Shown here: positions 16,799 to 26,276 of the stretch, piece after piece
Numbering within the stretch: position 1 is the first letter of the stretch
How the letters are laid out: each line of letters opens with the position of its first letter
NCBI GenBank assembly: GCA_936941155.1
Contig: CAKZJE010000101.1
Location: 1-47,921 of the forward strand
Direction of reading: 5' to 3'
Length of the DNA stretch: 47,921 bases
From: an uncultured Methylomonas sp.
Lineage (GTDB): Bacteria; Pseudomonadota; Gammaproteobacteria; Methylococcales; Methylomonadaceae
Made by a program: the position numbers and the translations under genes
Notes under the pieces: generated by a model
Database searches by the model: none
What the model was told of the DNA's origin: nothing
What the model saw: only the letters and a program-made list of their open reading frames with translations

Positions 16799-17295
16799 TT
16801 TTGTTGTTATAGTTTCTATTCGCTTGGATTGGCTTTGCAGCGGAGTTTTTCGATTATCCAATCAAAGCTGGTGAGTTTTCGGGGGATTCGACTGTCTTTG
16901 TGCGTTCATTTTCATTGCATAGTCATGCCATAAAGAAATTGGATGATGCTGGATGATGCTTTAAATACAGAAAATGTCAGGCTGAATGGACTATCGTGGT
17001 GTTGTTTAAGATTTGGCTGAATTATATCACGACAAAAAAAGACCCTTGCAGCACCTTAAAGCGATTTTTAAGGGCGCAAGGGCTGAAGGATGTAATCGTT
17101 ATCGTGTCGTGATATGCCCACGAGATGCGATAAATTCTACTGCTATTTTCGCAATAGCAAAAGTGTTCTTGAGAAGAATTTTTTCATTTAGCATCAACAG
17201 TTAATTCAACGCCAAGGCTGTTAAAAAAATTGAAAGGGAGAAGAAAAAATTCCGTGTTAGTTGGTTTTTATTTTCCTTTTTAATCAATAGCTTAA
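16799..17295. other. Intergenic region with small repeats and a terminator-like hairpin
   Basis: 497 bp without a supported gene. It holds a perfect 10-bp tandem duplication (GGATGATGCT at 16941-16950 and 16951-16960) upstream of the membrane protein gene. A bulged hairpin at 17035-17092 (CCCTTGCAGC...CGCAAGGG, followed on the minus strand by seven T) could end a transcript running on from purK, 200 bp away. A 63-codon plus-strand frame at 17013-17204 lacks a Shine-Dalgarno and looks like chance. Confidence 0.5.
17035..17092 (-). terminator. Possible distal terminator of purEK
   Basis: Minus-strand stem of CCCTTGCGCCCTTAAA with TTTAAGGTGCTGCAAGGG (one bulge), then CTTTTTTTG. It lies about 200 bp past the purK stop, so a small RNA in between cannot be excluded. 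Confidence 0.5.
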
Positions 17296-18390
17296 TTAGG
17301 AGTTATCGGTTTGATTTGCTAAAGCGACTAAACCTTTTAAAATGCGTGTAAATTCTTCCTTGTCATCAGTACGCACGGTTGCATGAGCCACTTTCCGCCC
17401 TTTTCGCGGTTGTTTTGCATACAAATGTAAATGCGCATGACTTAAGCTTAATACTTGTTCAGAGCTTGCGACATCTCCAATAAAGTTCACCATGCCGGCA
17501 AAACCGCGTGTTTGCGTTGAACCTAATGGCAAATCTAAAATGGCACGCAAATGGTTTTCAAATTGACTGGTTTCTGAACCCTCAATTGTCCAATGTCCTG
17601 AATTATGGACGCGCGGGGCAAATTCATTCGCCACTAAACCGCCATCGACTTCAAACAATTCCAACGCAATCACACCAACATAATCCAATGTTTCTAACAG
17701 GCGCGTGACATATTCTTGAGCTTGTGTTTGCAAGGCATCATCATGGCAGGCTTCTGAAACTCGCAAAATGCCGCCACGATGTTTATTTTCGGAAAGCGGA
17801 TAAAACGCAATTTCTCCACTAGGGCGACGTGCTGCAATAATCGACACTTCACGACTAAATGCGACAAAACCTTCCACAATTGAAGGAGCTTCCTGCATGG
17901 AATTCCACGCGCTTGCCAAATCATCAGTTGATTTTAAAACGATTTGCCCTTTGCCGTCATAACCCATGCGGCGACTTTTTAAAATCGCTGGATAGCCAAT
18001 GTCGGGCATCACTTTTTCTAAATCGGCTAAATTATCAATTGGCGCAAAGCGAGCAGTAGGAATATTAATTTGGTGAAAAAAGTTTTTTTCTAACAAACGG
18101 TCTTGTGCGACAGCTAACGCATTTGCGCTGGGATAAACTTGGGTGTGTGAGCTTAAAAACTCCGCAACTTGCGCAGGAACGTTTTCAAATTCATACGTTA
18201 CCACATCGGCTTTTTCAGCGAGCTGTGCTAACAAGGCTTCGTCATCATACGCGCCATGCAAATGTTCTGCCAAAGGGATTGCACCTGCGTCCGCGCTGGG
18301 GTCAAGCACAATAAATTCTAATCCTAATGGATAACCTGCCAATGCTAGCATTCGTGCTAATTGACCACCACCTAAAATCCCTATTTTCAT
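17296..18390 (-). CDS. purK: 5-(carboxyamino)imidazole ribonucleotide synthase PurK
   Basis: 364 aa ATP-grasp enzyme. N-terminal GGGQLARML (7-15), DPSADAGA, the TYEFENVP motif, [13 protein letters not shown]-type ATP-grasp loop (here [13 protein letters not shown]), and [25 protein letters not shown] at the metal site. It converts AIR, ATP and bicarbonate to N5-CAIR in purine synthesis. The ATG overlaps the purE stop by 4 bp. Confidence 0.96.
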   Translation of the reverse strand: MKIGILGGGQLARMLALAGYPLGLEFIVLDPSADAGAIPLAEHLHGAYDDEALLAQLAEKADVVTYEFENVPAQVAEFLSSHTQVYPSANALAVAQDRLLEKNFFHQINIPTARFAPIDNLADLEKVMPDIGYPAILKSRRMGYDGKGQIVLKSTDDLASAWNSMQEAPSIVEGFVAFSREVSIIAARRPSGEIAFYPLSENKHRGGILRVSEACHDDALQTQAQEYVTRLLETLDYVGVIALELFEVDGGLVANEFAPRVHNSGHWTIEGSETSQFENHLRAILDLPLGSTQTRGFAGMVNFIGDVASSEQVLSLSHAHLHLYAKQPRKGRKVAHATVRTDDKEEFTRILKGLVALANQTDNS

Positions 18391-18884
18391 TCTGTCACCT
18401 GCCGAGGGTCTGGATTTTCTAGCACCATTTCTGTTTGTTTTTTTCGATAATCGTGCAGACCAGTACGATATTCTGGGTATTTATTGCTGATAATAGCGAC
18501 AGCTAATAATGCGGCATTAATTGCGCCTGCTTTGCCGATGGCTAATGTGCCAACAGGAATACCAGCGGGCATTTGTACGATTGATAGAAGTGAGTCCATG
18601 CCATTTAAAGCTTTAGATTGCACCGGCACACCTAATACTGGGATGGCGGTTTTTGCAGCCGTCATGCCCGGCAAATGTGCAGCACCACCTGCTCCGGCAA
18701 TAATCACTTCCAAGCCTTTATCTTCTGCGGTTTGCGCATAATGAAATAATTTGTCCGGTGTGCGGTGTGCAGATACTACTTCCACTTCATGCGGAACACC
18801 TAATTGTTCCAAAACTTGCACGGCATATTGCATGGTTTCCCAATCTGAGGTTGAACCCATGATAATGCCTATCAATGCAGCCAT
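18387..18884 (-). CDS. purE: N5-CAIR mutase PurE (class I)
   Basis: 165 aa. GSTSDWETM (phosphate loop, 10-18), [10 protein letters not shown] and the [11 protein letters not shown] segment carry the class I active-site Ser, Asp and His. It moves the carboxylate of N5-CAIR to give CAIR. AGGAG lies 7 bases before the ATG. The 147-bp gap to tRNA-Phe on the other strand must hold its promoter. An AGCAAACG stretch at about 18964 recalls a PurR half-site but is too short to call an operator. Confidence 0.96.
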   Translation of the reverse strand: MAALIGIIMGSTSDWETMQYAVQVLEQLGVPHEVEVVSAHRTPDKLFHYAQTAEDKGLEVIIAGAGGAAHLPGMTAAKTAIPVLGVPVQSKALNGMDSLLSIVQMPAGIPVGTLAIGKAGAINAALLAVAIISNKYPEYRTGLHDYRKKQTEMVLENPDPRQVTE

Positions 18885-18988
18885 ATAAAATCTCCTGTTT
18901 AGCCAAAGCCGATATATTATTGTGTTGAGAATTATCGCATAAATTACAGAATTGTTATCGTTTGCTAGTGAGGAATACTTGTTTATTC

Positions 18989-19017
18989 TTGACTAATCAC
19001 TCAGATCCGTGTCTAAT
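18989..19017 (+). promoter_or_regulatory. Sigma-70 promoter of tRNA-Phe
   Basis: TTGACT (18989-18994), a spacer of exactly 17 bp, then TCTAAT (19012-19017). Both hexamers differ from consensus by one base. Transcription would start about 19024, eight bases before the mature tRNA. Confidence 0.8.
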
Positions 19018-19031
19018 GGCTGGCTTGTTTA

Positions 19032-19107
<76 letters not shown>

Positions 19108-19118
19108 TAAAAATATCA

Positions 19119-19154
19119 AAGGCTTGCATGATTTTATCTGCAAGCCTTTTTTTT
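19119..19154 (+). terminator. Rho-independent terminator of tRNA-Phe
   Basis: GGCTTGCA (19121-19128), 10-nt loop, TGCAAGCC (19139-19146), then eight T. Confidence 0.92.
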
Positions 19155-19208
19155 GCCTAAAATTTGCCGATAACGGTTACAGCAAAAAAATCAAAGGTTC
19201 TTTATAAA

Positions 19209-19457
19209 TTTTAGGAATATTTTGGAGTGCAAGCTTTGCTTGCCTGAGATCTTCCTTAGCTTTTATGAGCGACTGAAATTTCTACTTGATGAATGGCTTA
19301 TCGTTTAAAACTTTTGTGCTATCCCTAAAAACGAGAGCCTAATGACTTAATCAACGACAGAGAATAATTGACATAAGTGGGTGAGAAAAAGTTTCAAGGC
19401 ATTACTGAATACTGGAGGTCAGGCTTTGCCTGACATTGCAAGCAAAGCTTGCACTCC
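19209..19457. repeat. Inverted pair of GGAGTGCAAGC elements, 249-bp interval
   Basis: GGAGTGCAAGCTTTGCTTGC (19224-19243) and its exact complement (19438-19457) face each other across 194 bp. The right-hand copy is full: a TCAGGCTTTGCCTGA hairpin (19419-19433) joined to a GCAAGCAAAGCTTGC hairpin. The left-hand copy shares about 12 further bases (GAATATTTTGGAGTGC) with the copy at 32128-32184. The interval shows no gene. The 375 bp between the tRNA terminator and the HD gene hold nothing else I can support. Confidence 0.75.
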
Positions 19458-19529
19458 GACATACCGAAAAACTTTTGTTTACTTAGCCGCTCGCAATTAT
19501 TTACTTTAAAAAAAACAGCAGCTTAAATC

Positions 19530-20159
19530 ATGGTGCATTTATCAAAACGATTTTGCCGATTATTGCAAAACATATCCGTTAATTTCACCGCCACCGCGCC
19601 TGCACTCTGGCAAGCCTTACAAGCTGCCTATCAAGAACCGCACCGACACTATCACACCCAACAGCATCTTTTTGAATGTTTGCAATTATTTGATACCTAT
19701 CATTATTTAGCCAAAAATCCTTTGGCAGTGGAGTTTGCACTGTGGTTTCACGATGCTGTTTATCAACCACAACGCTTTGATAACGAACAACAAAGCGCGA
19801 TTTGGGCAGTTACTGTTTTGGAACAGGCTGAAATAGCCGCGCCCTTTATTCAGCAGGTTTATGCCTTAATTATGGCAACCAATCACCAGCAGCCTCCGCA
19901 AACAGAAGATGAAAAACTACTGGTTGATATTGATTTAGGAATCTTAGCCGCCGCTCCTGCTCGCTTTGCGCAATATCAACAACAAATTCGCGCTGAATAT
20001 GAATGGGTTGCCGAAATGATTTATCAAGAAAAACGCCGGCAAGTGTTAACCCATCTTTACAATAACGGCGATATTTTTCACCACGCTGATATTAAGACCT
20101 CGTTAGAATCTTCGGCGCAGATAAATTTGCAACAAACCATAGGAACGTGCATGAAATAA
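19530..20159 (+). CDS. HD-superfamily metal-dependent phosphohydrolase
   Basis: 209 aa. HYHTQQHL (about 40-47) and WFHDAVYQP (72-80) give the H...HD metal ligands; NHQQP and DIDLGIL near 117-137 supply the later conserved His/Asp region. This is the group annotated as predicted metal-dependent HD phosphohydrolase; the substrate is not known. ATG start with no clear Shine-Dalgarno; the plus-strand sequence before it is an A-run. It is flanked by repeats on both sides and belongs to no operon. Confidence 0.82.
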   Translation: MVHLSKRFCRLLQNISVNFTATAPALWQALQAAYQEPHRHYHTQQHLFECLQLFDTYHYLAKNPLAVEFALWFHDAVYQPQRFDNEQQSAIWAVTVLEQAEIAAPFIQQVYALIMATNHQQPPQTEDEKLLVDIDLGILAAAPARFAQYQQQIRAEYEWVAEMIYQEKRRQVLTHLYNNGDIFHHADIKTSLESSAQINLQQTIGTCMK

Positions 20160-20169
20160 GCTCGACAAC

Positions 20170-20218
20170 TGTAGGTGCTTATTTATTCGCACAGTGCAGG
20201 ATAAATCTGCACCTACAC
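20170..20218. repeat. Palindromic element, TGTAGGTGC family
   Basis: Outer arms TGTAGGTGC and GCACCTACA, with partial inner pairing (TTATTTATTC/GGATAAAT). It starts 10 bp past the HD gene stop. Single copy in the window. Confidence 0.7.
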
Positions 20219-20382
20219 AAAATAAATTTGCATAAGTTGTTTCGTGCTCATTCCTTAACGATTGAGTTCTTATCAAATACCACAAATTAGGCTAGTGAAA
20301 AAAGAGAGGATATACTCAGCGTCATAAATTTTTTATCGCATTAATAAAAACAAAAATAAATTTAACTTATTGATTTTTTAAT

Positions 20383-21540
20383 ATGAAAATAATAAATCTG
20401 CGTCCATTTTTTTTATATATTCTCTTACTGAGTAGTGGCTGCACGCTTTCGGCAAAGAGTAACGACTTAGCTGATTTAATTTTGGCATCACAATGCAATT
20501 ATGATGGCAAAGCTGTATCGAATATACCCGCTTCAATTTTTGTGCCCGATGTTTCCGCAGAAACGATTGTTGATGAAATTACCGCCTATTCAGGCTTGCG
20601 GCGTAATTTTATTATTCTTGCCACAAATGAAACGCAAAATGCTGCCGCTATTATCATGCCATCCGGTGAACGCTATTTACTCTACAACCCTGATTTTGTG
20701 CATTCTATTGAACAAAAAACGCATTCGTATTGGGCTGCCATTAGTATTATTGCCCATGAGATTGGACACCATTTACAAGGACATACTTTAACCAAAGATG
20801 GTAGTCGCCCCGGTACAGAGCTTGAAGCCGATGAGTATTCAGGATTTGTATTGCAAAAAATGGGCGCAACGTTAGAGGAGGCGCAACTTGCGATTAATGC
20901 CGTTGCATCTGACATAGCATCACACACGCACCCTGCCAAACAAACGCGATTATTGGCGATTCGTGCAGGTTGGATCAAAGCAGCTCATTTGACTACAGTG
21001 ACATCAAAACTGGATATGCCATCCTTTCAAACACATGATGCGGAAGTAGAACTTTTGCAGAAACAGAATGCGGAAGCTATCAACCGTTATAAAATTTTCG
21101 ACGGCTTTGTGAAAGATACCAAAACAGGATTGATTTGGACGCGCTGTAGTTTAGGGCAAAAATGGAATGGTTCATCATGCCAAGGCATGGCAACAAAATA
21201 TATCTGGGATGAGATTGTCGTAAAGCATTTTTCTTTTGCAGGGTATAACGATTGGCGACTGCCAACGATTGCAGAATTAAAAACACTTTTGTATTGCAGC
21301 AGCGGCAAACCCAATCAATGGAATGAGTCCAGCACGCCTTGTGATGGCGAATACGCAAAACCCACGCTGATTAACAAAGCCTTTCCAAATGTGCCCTCCG
21401 ATGCTGTGTTCTGGTCATCTTCTGCCAATCAAGACAACCCAAGCACGGTGTGGGTTGCGGATTTTTTTACCGGCGTAAATCGCTATGATTATCGGCGCAA
21501 TTTTTTTGCCGTGCGTTTGGTGCGCAACGACAACCGCTAA
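20383..21540 (+). CDS. Lipoprotein with metalloprotease motif and DUF1566 domain
   Basis: 385 aa. The lipobox ends LSSGC (Cys20). The first half has an M48-like zinc site: H125EIGHH130 inside a hydrophobic helix and E146LEAD as third-ligand region. The second half (about 240-382) is a DUF1566/Lcl C-terminal lectin-like domain: GLIWTRCSLGQKW, AGYNDWRLPTIAELKTLL, FWSSSANQD, and a FFAVRLVR end, with four cysteines that could pair. A lipid-anchored protease joined to a ligand-binding module suggests action on a surface or envelope substrate. The domain joining is seen; the substrate is unknown. No partner gene adjoins. Confidence 0.82.
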   Translation: MKIINLRPFFLYILLLSSGCTLSAKSNDLADLILASQCNYDGKAVSNIPASIFVPDVSAETIVDEITAYSGLRRNFIILATNETQNAAAIIMPSGERYLLYNPDFVHSIEQKTHSYWAAISIIAHEIGHHLQGHTLTKDGSRPGTELEADEYSGFVLQKMGATLEEAQLAINAVASDIASHTHPAKQTRLLAIRAGWIKAAHLTTVTSKLDMPSFQTHDAEVELLQKQNAEAINRYKIFDGFVKDTKTGLIWTRCSLGQKWNGSSCQGMATKYIWDEIVVKHFSFAGYNDWRLPTIAELKTLLYCSSGKPNQWNESSTPCDGEYAKPTLINKAFPNVPSDAVFWSSSANQDNPSTVWVADFFTGVNRYDYRRNFFAVRLVRNDNR

Positions 21541-21630
21541 GCACACGGTGTGATAAAAATACGCGGTTGCGATTGAAAAATTAACAGACGATGCAAGCAC
21601 CGATTGATTTTTTTCCATTGTTTTGCTGTG

Positions 21631-21673
21631 CAGAAATTTTTAAAAACGACCGGTCGTCTTGAAAATTTTTTGC
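21631..21673. repeat. Palindromic element, AAGACGAC family, copy
   Basis: CAGAAATTTTTAAAAACGAC-CG-GTCGTCTTGAAAATTTTTTG. The left arm reads AAAACGAC where the right arm has GTCGTCTT, two mismatched pairs. The copy at 22581 has the same left-arm variant, so these two are closest relatives. Confidence 0.8.
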
Positions 21674-21764
21674 TTAACTTAGTTCTGAATCGCTTTCGTA
21701 GCACCATTAGTATTTTCTGTGTAAAGTGCGTAACATCTGTAAAAATTTTTTCAAGGAGCAAACC

Positions 21765-22445
21765 ATGAACGACAAACAACTTGTGGCTCACTATGCCGCC
21801 GCGCAAATAAAAAATGGCATGGTTGTAGGGCTTGGCACGGGTTCTACTGCAAATTATTTTATTGCAGAACTGGCGCGTCGGCAGAATGAGGAAAATTTAA
21901 AAATCAGCACTGTTTCCAGCTCGGTTGCCAGTGCTTGTGAGGCAAAAAAATACGGCTTGCCGCTGCTTGATTTTGAAAATGTGAACGCGCTTGATGTTTA
22001 TGTGGATGGCGCGGATGAAGTGTCGCCGGATTTGAGTTTGCTCAAAGGGCAAGGTGCAGATTTAGTGCGGGAAAAATTGTTGGCAACGGCGAGTAAAGAG
22101 TTTGTTGTGTTAGTCGATAGCAGTAAATCAGTGGAGCGGATTGGACAAAACTTTGCGATTCCCATTGAAGTGATGCCGTTTGCATGGCAATTGGTGAAAA
22201 AGCAGTTGGAAATACACGGCGGGCAAGGGGATTTGCGCAAAAATGCCGATAAAACGGGGTTGGCAAGCAGTTCTTATGGCAGCTTGATTTTGGATATGCA
22301 GTTTGATGCTAGGATGGATGCAAAACAGTTGAATGATATTTTGAATAGTATTTCTGGGATTGTTGAGCATGGGATTTTTTACGCGCTGGCAACATCGGTG
22401 TTGATTGGTAAAGCTGGGCAGATTCAAATATTACAAGCGCAGTAA
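21765..22445 (+). CDS. rpiA: Ribose-5-phosphate isomerase A
   Basis: 226 aa from the ATG at 21765 with AAGGAG upstream; the earlier in-frame start is rejected. GLGTGSTANYF (phosphate loop, about 23-33), DVYVDGADEVSP with catalytic Asp, LLKGQGADLVREK with catalytic Glu/Lys, and EVMPFAW. It interconverts ribose 5-phosphate and ribulose 5-phosphate, and would serve the ribulose monophosphate cycle in a methylotroph. It is a single gene flanked by repeats. Confidence 0.96.
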   Translation: MNDKQLVAHYAAAQIKNGMVVGLGTGSTANYFIAELARRQNEENLKISTVSSSVASACEAKKYGLPLLDFENVNALDVYVDGADEVSPDLSLLKGQGADLVREKLLATASKEFVVLVDSSKSVERIGQNFAIPIEVMPFAWQLVKKQLEIHGGQGDLRKNADKTGLASSSYGSLILDMQFDARMDAKQLNDILNSISGIVEHGIFYALATSVLIGKAGQIQILQAQ

Positions 22446-22550
22446 AGATAATAGTAGTGCAATAGGATGTGCTTAACGAAGGGGCGTGGATTAAACGTTG
22501 GCGATGCGCTTCCTTACGTCAGCCGCATTCTATGAATTGCGAATCCATTG

Positions 22551-22578
22551 GTAGAGACGCAATATTTTGCGTCTCTAC
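22551..22578. repeat. Palindromic element, GTAGAGACGC family, intergenic copy
   Basis: Arms GTAGAGACGCAA and TTGCGTCTCTAC around TATT. A copy differing by one loop base is inside acnB at 42107-42134. Confidence 0.92.
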
Positions 22579-22580
22579 TG

Positions 22581-22623
22581 CGAAAATTTTTAAAAACGAC
22601 CGATCGTCTTGAAAAATTCTTAG
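22581..22623. repeat. Palindromic element, AAGACGAC family, abutting copy
   Basis: CGAAAATTTTTAAAAACGAC-CG-ATCGTCTTGAAAAATTCTTAG. It starts 2 bp after the GTAGAGACGC palindrome, so two families are joined end to end between rpiA and the diguanylate cyclase (convergent genes). Confidence 0.8.
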
Positions 22624-22646
22624 TGTTTATCGCAGAAATTGAAAAA

Positions 22647-25403
22647 TTAATCCATATTGTATAAACAAACACAATTACGTCCCGACTGTTTAGCTTGATA
22701 CATGGCATGGTCTGCGTGGCGCAACAACATATCAGCATCATGGTTATCCTCAGGAAACAACGCAACACCGATGCTCGCTCCCACGCAAACCTCATGCAAA
22801 TCATCTATCAAAATCGGAGCATTAATAACTTCGAGCATTCGTTTCAATACAAACTGACAATCATTGACGTTTTTAATATCCGTTAATATCAACACAAATT
22901 CATCGCCACCCAGCCGCCCAACGGTGTCATTTACGCGCACAGTGATTTGCATTCTGCGAGCAATTTCAATCAACAGTTTATCCCCAGCCGCATGACCAAA
23001 TTGATCATTGATAGGCTTAAACCCATCAAGGTCGAGATAACAAACGGCAACAGTTTGATTTGTCCGCTGCGACAGAGCCAACACTTGCTCCAACCGGTCA
23101 GCGACTAATAAACGATTTGGCAATCCTGTCAGTGCATCGTGATAAGCAATGTGTTCGATTTTTTGCTGATATTTTTTGAGTTCCGTAATATCCAACAACA
23201 TCCAAACAGATTCAGTATTGTTATCTAACAACTCTACGCCACTTAAGTCTATCCAGATTTTTTCACCATTCTTGCGTAACATTTCAATTTGCGTTTGATA
23301 AATGTCGTGTGCGTTTAAAATAGGATAACAAGCTGTTGCTAAAGCTTGGTAAGAGGCATCATCTAAGTAAAAAATTCGAGTCAGCTGCCCGCGCATTTCT
23401 TCTTGGCTATAGCCAAACATCCGCTCCATCGCTTTGTTTATCCAAACAATCCGCCGATCTCGCAATTTTACAATACCGATTAAATTGTTATTGAGCATCG
23501 CTTCTTGTTCAATGGTCAATTGGTGTAGATTTTTTTGTGTGTTTTTAAGTTCGGTAATGTCATATAACACAGTGCGACTTTTAAAAAAATGGCCGTTAGC
23601 ATCTTCAATCGCGGTTGAGCTGGCACTCACTTGGCGGAGGACACCCTTTTTGCTGACTAACTCAAATTCAAGATTTTCGATATAACCATCAGTCAAGAGT
23701 TTAGAGAATTTTTCTTTATACCTGTCTTTGCTTTCTGGGGTTAAGAAATCGCTGATTTTCTTCTTACCAATAACTTCTTCTCGTGCGTAGCCCAACCATT
23801 GCAGCTCAGTTTCATTGATATTTAATACTACGCCGTTTTGGTCAACGGAGTGATAGCCACAAGGTGCGTTGTTATAAAGATCTTGAATCTCTTGTGTTGA
23901 AGCAATGAGTTGTTGTTCTAATTGCTTGCGGTCTGTGATGTCGCGGGTGGAGCTAAAGCCGAACGTTTTGCCATTGAGTTCAATAGTAAGAACACTGACT
24001 TCCGCATCGTAGCATGAGCCATCCTTGCGGCGATGACGGGTTTCAAACTGAGTGCGAGTTTTCTTTTCAAGCAGTTCCCAAACGATAGGCATAACCTCGG
24101 ACCTAGTAAATTTAGCCTCCCATTGCGAAACGTGCATTCCGAGCGTTTCTTCGCGTGTATAACCTAGCATATTGCAAAATGAATCACTCACTTCAACGAT
24201 ATAGCCATCGTAATCCATGATAATCACTCCGTCGCTGGCATTACGCAAAAAGATTTGGTTTTTCAGGCTTTCACTTTGTAACGCTTGTTCAATCGCTTTG
24301 CGTTCTGAACAATCGGTTATAAAACCATGCCAAAGTATCGCACCATCCTCTTGTTTATGTGGAAGTGCATTACCATATAACCAGCGCACTGTGCCATCTG
24401 CAAAACGCACACGATATTCATGTTGCCAAGGCTTAAGAGTGGTTGCCGATTGCTGAATTGAGGCAACAATGCTGTCGTAATCGTCAGGATGTAAAATGGC
24501 GTACACAACCGAAGCATCTTCTTGAACTTGTTCAGGCGTAACGCGATAAATATCATAAATTGCATCGCTGGCATAAGGAAAACAAGAGCTACCATCCGGT
24601 CTTAGTAGGTATTGGTAAATCACGCCAGGAACACGCGACGCTATTTCTGTCAGCCGTTTGTAGAGTTCCAAATTTTCCATTTCGGCTTGTTTTTGTTCAG
24701 TAATATCGCGCCCAACGGATTGTATTTCTAAAAGAACACCTTGCGAATCAAAAAATGCCCGATTGATAAATTGCACCCAGCGTATTTCGCCGCTTGCCGT
24801 GATGACGCGATTTTCAACTTTTATCACAGGATTTGTTGGTGATAAAGTGCTTAGTTTTTCATTGACGGCAGGAATGTCTTCAGGCCATGCAATGGGATGC
24901 CATGTTTTACCAAGCAAGTTTTCGCGTGATTTACCAAACAATCGACAAAAAGTGTCATTGATGTAATTCATTGTGCCTGCGGGATTAAAACGACAAATAA
25001 ATTCAGTTTGATCTTCTAAGAAACTTTGATAACGCTGTTCGCTTTGCCTGAGTAAACCTAAGGCGCGTTGCATTTTGTTGATAATCAACCCAATGAGCGT
25101 GGCTGAAATTGAGAACGCGCTGAGTGTAATCAGCGATTCATAACGGGGTATAAAAGAATCATCAGAGGGATTGAATAAATAATATCCGCTGATTGCACTA
25201 AGAATTGCAAAAAGAGCCCCCGGTTTTGTGCCGCATAAATAAAAGGTGATAACCATCGCGGGGTAAAAAGTCACAAACGGTATTCCAGCTTCGACGGGTG
25301 CGATTTTAAATCTTACAAACAATGCGATAACAAAAAAAAGAAACGAAAGGGCGTAGCGCGTCAATGTTGAGCCCTTATATTCGATTGGTTCAATGTTTAT
25401 CAT
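22647..25403 (-). CDS. Membrane diguanylate cyclase with DUF4118-like sensor and five PAS domains
   Basis: 918 aa. The N-terminus (10-115) has four hydrophobic segments with FVTFYPAMVITFYLCG and the FNPSDDSFIPR turn, like the KdpD/DUF4118 membrane domain. Five PAS units, several with PAC ends (ITEQKQ, CSERKA, ITDRKQ, ITELKN, ITELKK), span about 120-745. The GGDEF domain has intact G832GDEF836 and an inhibitory site R823VND826 five residues upstream, so product feedback is expected. There is no EAL domain. It should make c-di-GMP in response to redox, gas or small-molecule cues; the ligand cannot be read. A single gene on the minus strand. Confidence 0.93.
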   Translation of the reverse strand: MINIEPIEYKGSTLTRYALSFLFFVIALFVRFKIAPVEAGIPFVTFYPAMVITFYLCGTKPGALFAILSAISGYYLFNPSDDSFIPRYESLITLSAFSISATLIGLIINKMQRALGLLRQSEQRYQSFLEDQTEFICRFNPAGTMNYINDTFCRLFGKSRENLLGKTWHPIAWPEDIPAVNEKLSTLSPTNPVIKVENRVITASGEIRWVQFINRAFFDSQGVLLEIQSVGRDITEQKQAEMENLELYKRLTEIASRVPGVIYQYLLRPDGSSCFPYASDAIYDIYRVTPEQVQEDASVVYAILHPDDYDSIVASIQQSATTLKPWQHEYRVRFADGTVRWLYGNALPHKQEDGAILWHGFITDCSERKAIEQALQSESLKNQIFLRNASDGVIIMDYDGYIVEVSDSFCNMLGYTREETLGMHVSQWEAKFTRSEVMPIVWELLEKKTRTQFETRHRRKDGSCYDAEVSVLTIELNGKTFGFSSTRDITDRKQLEQQLIASTQEIQDLYNNAPCGYHSVDQNGVVLNINETELQWLGYAREEVIGKKKISDFLTPESKDRYKEKFSKLLTDGYIENLEFELVSKKGVLRQVSASSTAIEDANGHFFKSRTVLYDITELKNTQKNLHQLTIEQEAMLNNNLIGIVKLRDRRIVWINKAMERMFGYSQEEMRGQLTRIFYLDDASYQALATACYPILNAHDIYQTQIEMLRKNGEKIWIDLSGVELLDNNTESVWMLLDITELKKYQQKIEHIAYHDALTGLPNRLLVADRLEQVLALSQRTNQTVAVCYLDLDGFKPINDQFGHAAGDKLLIEIARRMQITVRVNDTVGRLGGDEFVLILTDIKNVNDCQFVLKRMLEVINAPILIDDLHEVCVGASIGVALFPEDNHDADMLLRHADHAMYQAKQSGRNCVCLYNMD

Positions 25404-25550
25404 TACCGTGGCTCAAAAAATTATAATTAATCGACTTATTAGAAATCTCAGCATTGCATCATTTTGTGAACATATTAATATTTTGCTAGTCTATAAATGA
25501 GACTGACGTGTATAGCGATTTTAATTCATTGTAATATAACGTAAATAGCT

Positions 25551-25592
25551 GGACTGCAAGCTCCGCTTGCTTGTCAGGCAAAGCCTGACCTC
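25551..25592. repeat. GGACTGCAAGC/TCAGGC double-hairpin element
   Basis: GCAAGCTCCGCTTGC followed by GTCAGGCAAAGCCTGAC, the two-hairpin form of the GGAGTGCAAGC family also seen at 19414-19457 and 32128-32184. It lies between murU and the diguanylate cyclase gene. Confidence 0.85.
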
Positions 25593-25619
25593 TTTCAAGT
25601 ATTGAAGATGAAGAAAAAC

Positions 25620-26276
25620 TCATAAAGACAATTCAAAAGCCCGCAACCGCTCAACCGTACCAATATCCATCCAAAAACCGCTAAAGTTTTCGCCTGAAAT
25701 TACGCCTTGCGTTATCGCCTTTTCTAAAACAGGACGTAATTTCAATTTTCCCTCAGGAATGCCAGCAAAAAGTTCTGGTTTATAAATACCAATGCCACTA
25801 AAAGTAAATTTATTTTCACCGTCTAAATGCACAACGCCTTGCGCATCCAACGAAAAATCGCCATTCGGATGATGTTCTGGATTCGGCATAAAAACAAGAT
25901 GAGCCAAGCCTTTGGGCGATTGTTTTAAAGTTTCTAACGGAAAATCACATGCCACATCAGAATTTACCACCAAAAAAGGCTCGCAGCCCAACAGCGGCAA
26001 CGCTTGAATAATCCCGCCCGCCGTTTCCAACGCTTCTGCTTCACGCGAATAAAGAATACTCGCGCCAAATTGCGAACCATCGCCTAAGGTTTGAATAATT
26101 TGCTCGCCTAAATACGCCACATTAATCACCAGCTCTGTAAAACCCGCAGCGACTAATTTCTCAATGGTGTATTGAATCAAAGGCTTACCCGCTGCTTTTA
26201 GCAACGGTTTTGGTACGGTATCTGTCAAAGGACGCATTCTGTCGCCGCGTCCTGCTGCGAGAATCATCGCTTTCAT
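25620..26276 (-). CDS. murU: N-acetylmuramate alpha-1-phosphate uridylyltransferase MurU
   Basis: 218 aa nucleotidyltransferase. LAAGRGDRMRPLTDTVPKPLL (7-27) is the nucleotide-binding loop; VNSDVACDF holds the metal Asp; GIGIYKPELF and FWMDIGTVERL follow. The context decides among NTP transferases: its ATG overlaps the amgK stop by 4 bp, and the pair lies divergent to lptD-surA as in pseudomonads. It turns MurNAc-1-phosphate into UDP-MurNAc, bypassing de novo synthesis and hence fosfomycin inhibition. Confidence 0.9.
   Translation of the reverse strand: MKAMILAAGRGDRMRPLTDTVPKPLLKAAGKPLIQYTIEKLVAAGFTELVINVAYLGEQIIQTLGDGSQFGASILYSREAEALETAGGIIQALPLLGCEPFLVVNSDVACDFPLETLKQSPKGLAHLVFMPNPEHHPNGDFSLDAQGVVHLDGENKFTFSGIGIYKPELFAGIPEGKLKLRPVLEKAITQGVISGENFSGFWMDIGTVERLRAFELSL

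Noticed and set aside
17013-17204. 63-codon plus-strand frame between purK and the membrane protein gene
   Set aside because: No Shine-Dalgarno; half of it is the terminator-like hairpin region.
18960-18975. PurR operator upstream of purE
   Set aside because: Only AGCAAACG resembles half of the E. coli site, with no matching second half.
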